NCBI GenBank assembly: GCA_963402885.1
Contig: OY727098.1
Location: 2,909,001-2,973,000 of the forward strand
Direction: 5' to 3'
Origin: Antedon bifida
Lineage: Eukaryota > Echinodermata > Crinoidea > Comatulida > Antedonidae
Length of the DNA stretch: 64,000 bases
Shown here in pieces: positions 12,365 through 24,099 of this stretch (position 1 is its first letter; every line of letters starts with the position of its first letter). The notes under the pieces are model-generated. The model saw only the letters and a program-made list of their open reading frames with translations, made no database searches and was not told the DNA's origin. The position numbers and the translations under genes are program-made.

Positions 12365-13350
12365 TTCAGATTGAGAATGGTTAACTGTTTTATATTCACA
12401 GGGATTGGGCCTGTAATAAAACGATGACTACGTATAGCGTCATACCCAGCGTGCAATTCACGATATATTGATACATGCCTATCGGAAAACTACCATTTAA
12501 ACGCTTACTTACGCTATACTAATCCATCATATTATGAAAAAATAACCTTGGTGTGGATTGGTTTCCCATCATGAGAAACTTGAGCTTTTAGTGACATAGA
12601 AATGTTACTGTGGCGCAGATGTCATTATTATAGGGACATAGGCCTACCTGTACCACCACCTACCTGTACCACCAACTAATAAGGAAGAACCGAAGCACCC
12701 ACCAAACTGAGTTGTGAGTTGAGACACTCGGAACACAAAACAACCTCTAGAAAATTATTAATATAGACATTGACAATCACGAGTTCCATCATTGCCCCAA
12801 ATATTATTCGGTCGACAAAAACACACTCTCTGAACCGGGAACTGCTTTATCATCTCGCAAAGAAACATATGTGAAACAGATTGAATACGGTATATAGATG
12901 ACGTTACTTTATCCAGTATTCTATTATCGACTTCTGTAGGTCCATTAGTTTGTAAACGATTTGTAGCTATTAAAATAGAGTGTGGCGTTTGTTGTAAAAC
13001 ATGCTAGGCCTAGCTATTAAGCAAGTGGATTTGTGTTGGTATTTTGTTGTATGCTGAACATGAATAATGGTCGCATATACGTTGAAAGAAGACCACGCCG
13101 GCCAGGTAAAGCAAAATATATGTATATACATTTTCGGAAAGATAACAAGCAGGTGTTTTTCTGGAAATATGTACCTTGTTCGAAGGGAATAAATTAACAG
13201 TGCCTGTCACAGAAGTAGGTGACTTACTGTAATGGAGCAATTTGATGAATTATTGTACGAATAACCCGATCAGTAGAATAACAACAATAAACTGAATAAA
13301 ATAATGATATTAATAATGATGCTTTTGTTGAAGATTCTATTGTTATTTAT
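12365..13350. other. Non-coding stretch, no recognisable gene
   Basis: It contains a tiny duplication, CCTACCTGTACCACCA, at about 12643-12672. Otherwise I see nothing in it. Confidence 0.5.
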
Positions 13351-13471
13351 GGTAATGATGACATGATGATGATGGTGATGACATGATGATGATGGTGATG
13401 ACATGATGATGATGATGATGATAATGATGACATGATGATGATGGTGATGACATGATGATGATAATGATGAC

Positions 13472-13505
<34 letters not shown>

Positions 13506-13558
13506 CATGATGATGATGATGATGACATGATGATGATGATGACATGATGATGATGATA
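13351..13558 (+). repeat. GAT/ATG trinucleotide array with a GACAT interruption
   Basis: Runs of GATGAT are broken at irregular intervals by GACATGATG and GGTGATG. The minus strand reads as histidine- and isoleucine-rich frames purely because of the repeat. It is probably length-variable. Confidence 0.9.
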
Positions 13559-16500
13559 ACTTACGCCTGATAGATTAAATACATGAGTGTATAAATAATC
13601 AAATAAACAATCAAATAATGTATGTGTATTATAAAAAAAAGTACATTAATTTGTTCTTATGGCACGGAGTCTTTTTCCTTAAACAAAAGATCATATTATA
13701 ATTAGTGAATATTTAAGGAAATACTTTGAAAATGTAATAAAATGACATATTCACACTTCAAATCGGTTTGGGACGGATTTTTATCTTTTATCTTTACAAA
13801 AAGTAAAATGGAACTTGGGTATAATTGGAAAAAGGTTGAGGTTGATGTTAATGAAAATGAGAAGGCCTGACAGTCAGAATGGTACTAATGATATAACGAT
13901 TGACCATGCGGTGTAAATTATGACACATCATTTTTACACATATTATTGATATTATAAACTTCAACATTTTGTGATAAAAATACATCAAAGAAAATGAAAT
14001 AAAGCCCGCCTTATTTTCGTCTTTCCTAATATAAGAATTACAAAGCACCGAGCCAAACAAATTATATATAATTTGAACAGACTAGTAGAAAAGTAAAGCT
14101 AGTAAAATCCTACAGATAGTCGTTATTTCTTGTTATTAACAGGAAAATCTGTTTATTATGATACAATTTGAAAGTTTTTATCAATATAATTATTCTACAA
14201 TCAATATAGATGTCCTAAACGAACTGCAAGCGTCAGTAAATGCTAGCCATTGAATGCCAAATCTCTAGCTTTAAGCGGTAAATTATTCTCTGTTGATCTT
14301 TGATTATAAATTGCCTTGCTCTCATCATCAACAACATTTTGTAAAAACGAGATTTCCGTAAGAAAATTAACAATAATGGGAAGACTTTTGTCCTGAAGTT
14401 TATTTTATTGATCAAGCTGCTATTAGTATGGAGTCTTTGGGACGAGCGCCGGAGATATTTAATCGCACCGATTCAGTTTGTTATCTAATTTCTATCTTCA
14501 TTTATCAACACTTCGCGTTATTTCGTTTCTTTTAAGTCAATTTTTGTACGGGGTCAACCTAGTGTCAAATATATCACATTTTAGCAATATTATCGCAAGT
14601 TAAAAGATAGATCAATACACCAAGTATCGCCTAAAGGGCGTGGCCATATTTAAAGGGTGTGAAAATGTTTGAGGAATAACCAGTATAAGAATTCAACCAA
14701 ATATTTTATAATTTAAAAATAAAAACAATATAATTATAAATTGTCTCGTCTCTTCATAGATTATTCTGATTTTTAAACAAAAATACTTTCAATTCTTGAG
14801 TCAAAACGTTGCCAAAACATTTTAAAGAAAAGAGTATTTATATCTTTTAAAAAAAACTAATACGAATAACAAATCAATTCTTCTCAATAAAATATGTTAT
14901 TTAATGCGTCTTACCTTATTTGGTATCTACTCCTTATACATTGAGTCGCCTAGCGTCGAGATTACATGCTTTCCATTGCCTGTTAAAGTAGATGAAATTG
15001 TGTTCTTCAAATAAAATGAGTTAGAAAATTATAAATACAATATAACTCTTATTCGGGACCCAGAAAAGTGTACTGGTAATAAGGGTGTCTCCTGAATTTG
15101 GGTTGGCCGCAGTTTTAAAAATTGATTGTCCCTTATTTCGTTTCCCAGCAAAATGTCCCTTTAATAATTGTGTACTCTCTTGAATATGGGGTGTCCCAAA
15201 GAGGGGTTATACAGTAGAATATTAAAATGAAATAATTAAAAGCAGTACTTAAATCCGCTTAATTAATAAAATAAACTATTCACTTCACTTTCCTAATTCT
15301 TGTTTATGCTAATTAGTTCAAATTACAAGGCTCATCAACAAATTCTACATTGTCTAAATGATGTTGGCGATAAAGACAACAACATTTGTTAATAAAATTA
15401 TTAAATATACAACAGTAGGTAAAATGTTTATATTGATAGCTATTGTTTACAGTTTGCTGGTCACTTTTACTTAAGGAAACCAATATGAACTGCGTGTGTT
15501 TGACGACACGGACACCAAACGTCAATTAAGCGAGGCAACGTTTACAAACGTACATGTAATGAAATAGGGTTGTTTGAAAAAATACAATTTACTGATATAT
15601 CTTATTGGTGAAAATGATCGACTCCACTAATATTGGTCTAACAAAGTCGATGAACGAATAAACAAAGGTACCTGGAATGCATTAGCAATTGGTACATGAT
15701 CGAGGAGACCGACAAATGTGTTTTAACTCGTGTAACGAGAGAACTTCAATAAAAAAGGTAGTGCTTACAAATACTAACTCGTCTATCATAATAGATAATT
15801 AATTTAGGAAAACTACTATGTGGCGTCACCATGTTTCTATGTGTAATTAATGTAACAAGTAGTATGACTATACATATTGTTTTTATTCCTAATTATTCGT
15901 TGCTCATTTCGCTTGTATAAACACATGTTCATGACATTTAAGCATTTATCCGAGATTAGCCTAAGATATTGTATTTTGCTTGTTTCATTACTAGTAAACA
16001 TAGCGTATTACATTTACAGCCTTGGTCGCTAATTAGCCTGTGTTTACAGCTACGTTCATCTAGACTAATATAGTTTTATGAACTTCCATGTTCAATATGC
16101 CACGAGAACTGTGATGAGTCACAGCGCCCCCATCGTAAATAATCTTTTGTATGCACTGTGTCACCTGCAAAGTTCACGAGATGAGCATTTAAATTAATAA
16201 ATAAATAATAAATGATTATTATGAATTATATAATTCTTTATCAATATGTTATCATCTTCAAACTAAAAAAACGTCATACGGCTCATCACGAACACCACAA
16301 GCACCATAAACCCATACATTTAGGCCTGTAATAGGCCTAACTGATCATACATTAATTAACACATACATGTGGCAGATATTTTGTTAATTTATTCCATTAT
16401 TCAGATAATTCAATACCGCTACTAAACACAGGAGGTTCATTACAAACCATACGCCTATCATAAACGGAACTCTACAATTAATTTCACTCAGTTGCCCTTA

Positions 16501-17190
16501 CGATTTTTTTTGTTGCTTTAAGGTCTAAGTGTTTTTATTGCCTATTGTTGTATCAATGGTCCAATTAATTAAGAATAGCTAATTATATAGAAGTACAAAA
16601 AGAGTCAAAAGAAACTTAACACCCGTGTATTCGCCATACTTTACACCAACGCGCGCGTTTAAGTTCACGTCACGCTGAATTCGACGTATATGATCTTTCC
16701 CTCTCTGGAATAGCTTCACTCTACACGTTTCTCAAGTGTCTTGTGACCGCTATCGCAAAGTAATAAATACAAGAAACATGATATATACATTATGAGTAAT
16801 TAGTGATGATCCACTATTCGAAATGTCTATACGTGTGTTGATATATAGCATCAATTCCTGATATTATTAATATTATTATAATCTCTGTGGACTTTTGTCT
16901 TTCCGAAGAAGAAAACAAAGCAATGAAATTAAATACACTTAACTCGAAGTAAAACCTTGAACCTGCCTATTTGCCATACATCTATATCACACACACATTA
17001 ATTAAAAATGCCCTGTCTTCTCTCCGAAGTCCAAAATATATTGATGAATTAATACACATTATTTGTTTATAATATCAAAGAATATTATATAGGCGTAAGT
17101 TATCAAATTTCATTTTTAAAAACCAGGTCGAAAAAAGTTATAGTTTATTTACAGTGTTCTAGGCTTATTTATTAGAGATATATTCATGTC
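13559..17190. other. Non-coding stretch, no recognisable gene
   Basis: AT-rich. Bases about 15050-15225 contain two related phrases, GGGTGTCTCCTGAATTTGGG and CTCTTGAATATGGGGTGTCC, suggesting a decayed dispersed repeat. An imperfect palindrome around CTGTGATGAGTCACAG (about 16111-16126) contains a TGAGTCA, AP-1-like core. No gene is recognised. Confidence 0.5.
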
Positions 17191-17192
17191 CT

Positions 17193-17333
17193 TAAGCTAT
17201 CTATCACTATCAAACTTTATGTAACAAAAAATGTGATGTGCCCGTATATGGACACGATGATGTCATATTACTACCATATTTGTGCACATCACATTTTTTT
17301 TCAAACTAGTTTGATGGCGTAGGCAGAGCTTTA
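17193..17333 (+). mobile_element. Foldback family 'TGATGTGCCC', copy B
   Basis: The order is CACTATCAAACTT, AAAAAATGTGATGTGCCC, GTATATGGACACGATGATGTC, a short centre, CATATTTGTGCACATCACATT, CAAACTAGTTTGAT, then GGCAGAGCTTTA. The two halves are inverted repeats of each other (TGATGTGCCC against GTGCACATCA, and TATCAAACTT against CAAACTAGTTTGAT). Copies C (34549-34675) and D (60464-60616) match in order and spacing. It is non-coding and MITE-like. It lies about 1.2 kb upstream of foxB, so a regulatory effect is possible but unsupported. Confidence 0.8.
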
Positions 17334-18561
17334 TAGATGTACTATCAAATTGATTTGAGTTCATAAGGCTTTTTTATTTTTACTTTTAAAGATCATATTA
17401 ATTTTTGATAATTTACGATTTAATTTATAAATAAATTATACCAATAACACATAATATAATAATAATACAAATACCAACAATAACAAAAAAAACTGTTATT
17501 TCTTAGTTAAAGTTAGTCGATGTATCAACATGTTTTTCAATATCAAAAACAGTGATAGAAAAACACAATGACTGACTAAACTAATAAATCATCCTCCACA
17601 AGTCTCCACAATTCCATATTTATTTTGAAATCGTTAATCCATAAATGTATTCCTAAATCCATTTTACTAATAATTAAATTACAAGACTAATTATTATCTT
17701 ATTGTCATAAAAAATAAATGGAATGATTATAATACAAATCGTTTCTCAGGCAACGATAAACGTTTATATGCGTGTTTGTCCAATCATTTTAATTACAGCG
17801 CGGTGTTCGTCGCTAAGTTTTTTAACCGTTATTATCAGAATAATACACACCAAGGGGTGTGCTTAGGAAAATGATTCGTCCCAGAGGTCTCCCTTTTGTC
17901 AGCTAACTTTCGCTGATCCAATCGGTTCATATCCCGTCAGCTTCATTTCAAACGAGTTTGTATTCAAGTGTTTATTGTTTATACAATACGTGTCGAATTA
18001 ACAAGATCACTGGTTGCCACTGCGCCACAATGTATAATCGCTCCGCCCATTTTACTATTTGATTGACTTGTTCAGTGAGGTAATACCCAGCATGGAAAAG
18101 GTAACCATAATGCACTTCAAAAGCAGATATAGTTGGAGATTCTGTTATGCGAACAGTGTTTAGACGGGGACTCCCACACTGAATACTTCTCCTCATGCAA
18201 GCAAGAACTTTAAAAGTTTAAAACTGATGTGTTTTTTTTTTAAACATTGAATTTTTGTCTGCGAAAGAAACGCACACAGTAACTATTGGACCACCAGCAG
18301 CATAGAAAAAGTTTCTAACCAACACCTGGTCGGCCCAGCACTTTGATTCTATCAACCACAGAAAGGTGACTTGTGTTTAGATTGATGGGAGACTTGTCAA
18401 GTTGTGTCAACATTTTGCCTAGCCAAACTAACATATATTCCTGAGAAGTGGACGTGGTGTAAGAACCTTTTGGCCTTTCTGTTTTCCTGGCGAGTTTAAG
18501 AGACCGGTTAGGTCAAAATAATCATTACATTAGCACCTGACTCAGCAGCGATCGGACAGCA
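17334..18561 (+). promoter_or_regulatory. Region just upstream of foxB: presumed promoter and 5' UTR
   Basis: This is placed by position only. TTTAAAAG at about 18209-18216 is the nearest TATA-like sequence, but nothing marks a transcription start. An in-frame TGA at 18538-18540 with no ATG between it and 18562 shows the reading frame does not extend further upstream. Bases 18260-18560 are less AT-rich than the flanks, as expected of a 5' UTR. Confidence 0.35.
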
Positions 18562-19545
18562 ATGCCACGACCCGGCAGAAACACATACAGCGATGCCAAA
18601 CCACCGTATTCCTACATCTCCTTGACGGCTATGGCGATCCAGGCATCCGGGGAAAAAATGCTTCCCCTCAGTGAAATCTACAAATTTATCATGGACCGTT
18701 TTCCGTTCTATCGGAAAAATACCCAACGCTGGCAAAATTCGCTTCGACATAACCTGTCGTTTAATGATTGCTTCATAAAGATTCCCAGGCGACCGGACAG
18801 GCCTGGAAAGGGCAGCTACTGGGCATTACATCCTATGTGTGGTGAGATGTTTGAAAATGGCAGTTTTCTTCGACGAAGGAAGCGTTTCAAATCACCGAAT
18901 ATTCCAACAATCGATGAAAACATGCAGATAAAGCACATCGATTCTGCCAAGTTTTTTCAAGATCAGGCAAAAATTGTAACAACTTTTCCGCCAAGTAGAA
19001 GCGCAGTAGCTCACTATTTGCCGGCCCAACACCGACAATTATCAGTATCTCACAGTATTCACTCAACATCGCCAACGTCACCTACAGTAACTCCAACACA
19101 GCAAAAGAAATCATTTTCTATAGAGAACATTATTTCAACAGATAGCAAACCCCAGCCCATTCTTACCCCTCAAATTATCGTGCAACGTCCTCCGTTTGAT
19201 ATAGGACCCTTAGCTTCGGACGCTATGCACTCACCGTGGACGCCGTCATTGTGCGCCACGAGTCGCTGTAGCCTACCAGGCCAAATGTGCACAGACTGTA
19301 CCGGACATTGTGGAATGTTTCATGCGGGGTATATGGCACATCCACCGACATTACCACTATCATTTAAACCACAAATGCACGGCCTAGCTTTTCCGATGCA
19401 AATTCCAAGAACTTTGTTACAGCACGCGGCACATCTCAACCATCAACCTTCTTCAAAACTTATCGAAGGGTTTCTACACGCAGAAAAACGACTTAGTCCT
19501 AAAATATCGGAAATAGACTCACCGAACTCTGTAATAAAAGCTTGA
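18562..19545 (+). CDS. foxB: Forkhead transcription factor, FoxB class (intronless)
   Basis: Sequence-specific DNA-binding regulator of the forkhead family, acting in the nucleus. The 327-residue protein is close to vertebrate FoxB1 (about 325). It opens [20 protein letters not shown], and this N-terminal lead-in directly before the forkhead domain is the FoxB hallmark. The forkhead domain spans about residues 13-108, with helix 3 containing [12 protein letters not shown] (N59, R62 and H63 being the usual base-contact positions) and a basic RRRKRFK tail at 104-110. FSIENII at 185-191 fits the engrailed-homology-1 motif that recruits Groucho/TLE corepressors, so it probably can repress. The rest is proline-, serine- and histidine-rich and likely disordered, and it includes a cysteine cluster (C231 to C251 region). 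The start is fixed by an upstream in-frame stop, and -3 is a purine (G). In other animals FoxB acts in neural and ectodermal patterning. I infer a similar developmental role here. Confidence 0.97.
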   Translation: MPRPGRNTYSDAKPPYSYISLTAMAIQASGEKMLPLSEIYKFIMDRFPFYRKNTQRWQNSLRHNLSFNDCFIKIPRRPDRPGKGSYWALHPMCGEMFENGSFLRRRKRFKSPNIPTIDENMQIKHIDSAKFFQDQAKIVTTFPPSRSAVAHYLPAQHRQLSVSHSIHSTSPTSPTVTPTQQKKSFSIENIISTDSKPQPILTPQIIVQRPPFDIGPLASDAMHSPWTPSLCATSRCSLPGQMCTDCTGHCGMFHAGYMAHPPTLPLSFKPQMHGLAFPMQIPRTLLQHAAHLNHQPSSKLIEGFLHAEKRLSPKISEIDSPNSVIKA

Positions 19546-20935
19546 AATATGTTTCGTAATCTAAAAGACAATTATGACACTTTTTGCCAATATGAAAGAA
19601 ACTAGTTGACTGTCTATTATATTATATGTTTATTTAGAAATATTGAGGATTGGCCGAAGTAGGCCTAAGTTTTTTGTGGAAAGTGATGGCTGGATTTGTA
19701 TCCGTGCTAGGTATGTAAGCCTAATTATTTTATTTTACAAGTCACTAAGTTGCTACAGAAACTAATTACTTTAGTAGTTAGCATATAGCAGTAAAACATA
19801 CAATTATTTAATGTGTCGTTCTTCCTATACGATTTATAAGTAAGTCTATAATAATCAGAAAAAATATATCTGGTTTTTGATTGATTTTTGTATACAAATA
19901 CTATAACGTACTAGAGATTAGAAACGAATATATCAATTTATGAAGTAAATCGTAATCATGTTGATGATAAGTATGCGTTTTTAAATTTGTCTTTAATTAT
20001 ACTATAGCAACTTTATTTGATTACACTAGGTGTAATGAAGGATAAAGATACAAAGTATTGAATAACTGTTACCACGAATGCCCGAAGCATATGTATTTTG
20101 TTTAAAATCATTGAATATTGGTAAAGAATTTATAACTGGCCTTGAAACTTACAAAAGCATAAAATACTTAGTAATTTACAAACACTATCTAATTATTAGG
20201 TTATTATTTAGAGTGAATCTTATAAAGTAAATCTTTAGAGAAAATTTTAAGATCAGTATGTACATAGTCCTACATATTTTTAGTACTTCATCAACTGATC
20301 CAATTGAAACTTTCGTTGGACCATGCGGTGCCTAATGTAACACAGTTGTTTTAGCTCTGTTCCGAATTCATGTTAGTAATGTTTGTAGAACTACATACAG
20401 TATTATGTACATCGAATGTAGCCTACCGTACTTAATAGTAAACATTGACAAACTACACACTGACTACTGAAATCTAACATTACCTATGAACAGTTGTATT
20501 TAGTAAATAACATTTTTAAACAATTCATTAGGTATTTTTAATCTACTGTTTATTCCTTATGTGCAATCAAAATGTAATGTCGTTGTTTCGTAGAATTATT
20601 TCTGCTATTTTTCTGTTTTTTATTTATCGTTTTCAATGATGTTTTTGAATTATCAATTTTACAATTGCTATTTGTATCATTGTTTCTAATGAATATTTAC
20701 CACCGATTGTTAGAGTAAATTATTTAAACTGCTCGTTACAGAAGCAAAAATTAAGATTAATAACCGTAAACTAATTAATGTACAATTTATAGTTAAATTT
20801 GTGTTTATTATTTTAAATCTTTGTTGTAAACATTATGATACTCTTTTACTTGTTTCTTCTTCTTCGCCAACAATTGTTGATATAGTGTAAATTGGTCTAT
20901 TAGAGTAAGGAAATTGATGTTGTAAATGTAAGATC
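19546..20935 (+). other. Presumed foxB 3' UTR and downstream sequence
   Basis: Strongly AT-rich, with no reading frame of note. I saw no AATAAA before 20936, so a long 3' UTR is possible. Where the transcript ends is inference. Confidence 0.35.
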
Positions 20936-20941
20936 AATAAA
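20936..20941 (+). terminator. Candidate polyadenylation signal for foxB
   Basis: The first canonical AATAAA I find downstream of the stop, about 1.4 kb away, followed by TGTGT. AATAAA is common in AT-rich DNA, so this is weak evidence. Confidence 0.3.
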
Positions 20942-21374
20942 TGTGTATAAATGATAATGATACGTGAATCTTGTAGCAATTTGTACTTTACATTATGTTG
21001 TATTATTAATGGGCGTGACAATTTGGATAAATGTAATACGGCACTCCTTCGGATCAAACTTCTGCATTCAAACTCTGTCGCTACACTTATAACTTCTACG
21101 ATCTACTAAGCGGCAAACAAACAGTTTTTGGCTGTAATTACCGTGGCAGCTATCATCATTTCTGACAGTAGGCCTACAGTATAATCAGAAATTGGGTATT
21201 GTGCTCTACTCTACTCACCGAGTAAATTATTCGATACTATTGATTATCAGTATTTTCATTTGAATGATATAAGATTTCAATTTAAAAAAAAGTTAATATC
21301 GATGAATTAGTGTTTGATATTATCATGCGTCAATGAACACTAGAATAATAGTCACAAAAGTATACAGGTCATGA

Positions 21375-21790
21375 GATTGGTCTAAACACTATGTGATTGG
21401 TCTAAGCACTATGTGGTTGGTCTAAGCACTATGTGGTTGGTCTAAGCACTATGTGGTTGGTCTAAACACTAAGTGATTGGTCTAAGCACTATGTGGTTGG
21501 TCTAAATACACATGGTCTAAACACTATGTGATTGGTCTAAACACTATGTGATTGGTCTAAACACTAAGTGATTGGTCTAAGCACCATGTGGTTGGTCTAA
21601 ATACACATGGTCTAAACACTATGTGATTGGTCTAACCACTATGTGGTTTGTTCCAGCACTATGTGGTTGGTCTAAATACACATGGTCTAAACACTATGTG
21701 ATTGGTCTAAACACTATGTGATTGGTCTAAGCACTATGTGGTTGGTCTAAATACACATGGTCTAAACACTATGTGATTGGTCTAAGCACT
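21375..21790 (+). repeat. 20-bp satellite with 75-bp higher-order unit
   Basis: The basic unit TCTAAGCACTATGTGGTTGG (20 bp) is repeated about twenty times with variants AAACACT / AAGCACT and GTGATTGG / GTGGTTGG. A shortened 15-bp unit, TCTAAATACACATGG, recurs at about 21501, 21596, 21671 and 21746. The last two intervals are exactly 75 bp (three 20-bp units plus the 15-bp unit) and the first is 95 bp. The block therefore grew by copying multi-unit segments. It lies about 1.8 kb past the foxB stop codon. It has no sustained reading frame. Confidence 0.95.
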
Positions 21791-23160
21791 GATTGATGAC
21801 AAAACACAACGAGATAAATAAATTCTGTGTAGGCCTAAATAGATATTTTAAAAATAATTTTCAGAGCTTATCAGTCACGTTTCATGTTTTATAAAATATT
21901 TTGACAGGATAATGCAATATACCACAAAATAAAATTTTACGTAATTGCATTTTAATCTCTAAAATGTACTTATTTATCGCATGACAAATGTGGTTAAAGA
22001 AATAAATTCGTAAATAAATATGTCATGATTATAAATACTTGGTTTCAAGACTCCGAAATAATATCATAACATTTTTTGTAATCATTCTATATCGGATACA
22101 AACTAATTTCACTCCTGTAGGTCCAAAATTCGTTATTATCTTTAGCTCATAGATGGGTCACGTTTAGATATTACACCTTATCGTTGAAAGTTTATCGAGG
22201 TAATTTGAAATGCATCAAGTCTTTGCATTTGACGTACGGGAGAGCATATAGGCTAGGCTACATAAACGTACTTCAATTGAACTCCACAGCTGGTCCCGCC
22301 AGGATTCCATGCGTTTATGTATCTTTTCAATCAGTGGCTGTCTGAATTAGTTTCTTCTAAAGCAAGTTGTGAAAATTGAACGAAAACAAGACCAATCCGA
22401 CGACGCGACGACGGAATTTGAAAACCGACAAAGTTTACCAGCGGTTTGTAAGTAAATAACATTCTGTTATCAGTAAACGGTTACTTTAAACTCAATTATA
22501 ACTCTTTACGATTGTTCAATGTAATAACTATATTATTTATCCATTTATAATTACAAAAAGACTTTAAAGTTACACTAACACCAGTGTTTTGTGCTATAAT
22601 TATCCTTGCTAAATCAACAGTATCGTTTAAATTACGGTACCGTATAATTATAAGCAGTTAATTAATTAGAAAATGAAATATTTATTATTATTAATATACA
22701 TATTCCTATAACTTTTGTTTCTATGTCTCTTCTTGATGGTGATATACTAATATTTATGAATGAGCAAACAATAAAATTAAATCGAAAAACCAATTAATTA
22801 AAATGATAATTCTTTTTACATTTTTACCGATACAATAAATGAATGCGATTTTTAGGCCTGTGGCTTAATAATATGTTATGACTTAATATTTAACGTTAGA
22901 TACTATCGTGCTACTGTTTAATGTTAGATGATTAAATTACGTGTGTACAATGAGAGGCCATACAAAATATAATATTAACGTTTCAGTAGCTGAAATATCT
23001 GTCATATTTGTTATTTTAAACTTTAAAATATTCAGGGTCTCAAACAATTGTAATGAATGTGAAGTTTTTCAAATGATTTAGATAAGATTAATGATTAATA
23101 TTAATATTATAATTTTGTTGGCAGTATAGTTAAGAAGGTCTTGTTTGTAGATTGATCTGT
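21791..23160. other. Non-coding stretch, no recognisable gene
   Basis: AT-rich. A short CpG-rich patch, CCGACGACGCGACGACGG, lies near 22397-22414. I see no gene, RNA or clear repeat. Confidence 0.5.
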
Positions 23161-23830
23161 TTAAAAACGTGATCATAAGAAGATGATTTTCAATAAAGAT
23201 AATTAATAATATAAAAGATATAAAGGTAACATATTGATATTAACATTTCAATGTCTATGGAAATTTAAAATACTTTAAATGTGAAGTTAAATCAGTTACT
23301 TTAGTTAAACAACGCTCGTAAGATATAAAATCATGAACCTTTATTCACTAAAGAAAATGATATATATATATCTATTTTCAAATCAGAAAACTTGTTCGTA
23401 AAAGAAGATAGAGACATACAAATATGTTATTTTTAACGATGTTATTGTTAATTTCCTGGTTGAATGTTTTTCTCTACTGTCCGAAAAAAGGAAATGAATA
23501 AAGTGATAAATGATATAAAAGATGATATGATATAGGCCTAAACATTTCAATTGCTATAGCAACTATGAAATTTAAAATACTTATTCAAATTATTAACTGT
23601 TTGGTGTGAAGACCACCAGTACTGTAGGATAAAAATAAAGACATGATTTTATGTTCAATAAATATAATTTAATAAATATAATGTAATGATCTAAACATTT
23701 CAACTTCTAGGACAACTTTTTTGAAATGTAAAAAATTCAAATCATTAATGTTTGGTGTGAAGATAATAAGTTACTTCAGAAAAAAAATCATGTTCGTAAG
23801 ATAAAGACATGAACTCATGTTGAATAAAGA
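23160..23830 (+). repeat. Decayed tandem repeat with a period near 150 bp
   Basis: AACATTTCAA recurs at about 23242, 23541 and 23694 (intervals about 299 and 153), each time followed by GAAATTTAAAATACTT-like sequence. GTTTGGTGTGAAGA occurs at about 23600 and 23750. TTCGTAAGATAAAGACATGAA and its variants follow at about 23312, 23388 and 23791. Units are heavily diverged with indels, so this is an old array. Fainter related phrases continue to about 24090. Confidence 0.6.
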
Positions 23831-24099
23831 GCATTCTCATATATTACACGACTCAACATATCAAAGCGCTGACTCAGTCAAAATATTTAACGTCAAAGAA
23901 AATAATTATATACACACTTGACAGTAGAAGCTTAACATCATTATTTACAAGAAAGTGTCAAAGGTTTTAACATTTTAATTCTAAGAAAAGCGAGCATATT
24001 ATTGTGGTTTTCAGGTAAATTACAAGTTTATTAAAAAAAATACAACCTAAAATTATTGTTTTATTTACACAAGCGTGTTCACAAAAGATAAGGAATTAC

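Noticed and set aside
13270..13545. Minus-strand frames rich in histidine and isoleucine
   Set aside because: They are produced by the GAT/ATG trinucleotide array and have no non-repeat domain.
16111..16135. AP-1-like palindrome followed by CAGCGCCCCC as a REST or CTCF site
   Set aside because: Only partial resemblance to either motif, and single short matches are expected by chance.
18508..18750. Minus-strand frame overlapping the foxB start
   Set aside because: Overlaps the conserved forkhead domain coding sequence in antisense and resembles no known protein.
18887..19081. Minus-strand frame inside foxB
   Set aside because: Antisense shadow of a well-supported coding sequence, with no recognisable domain.
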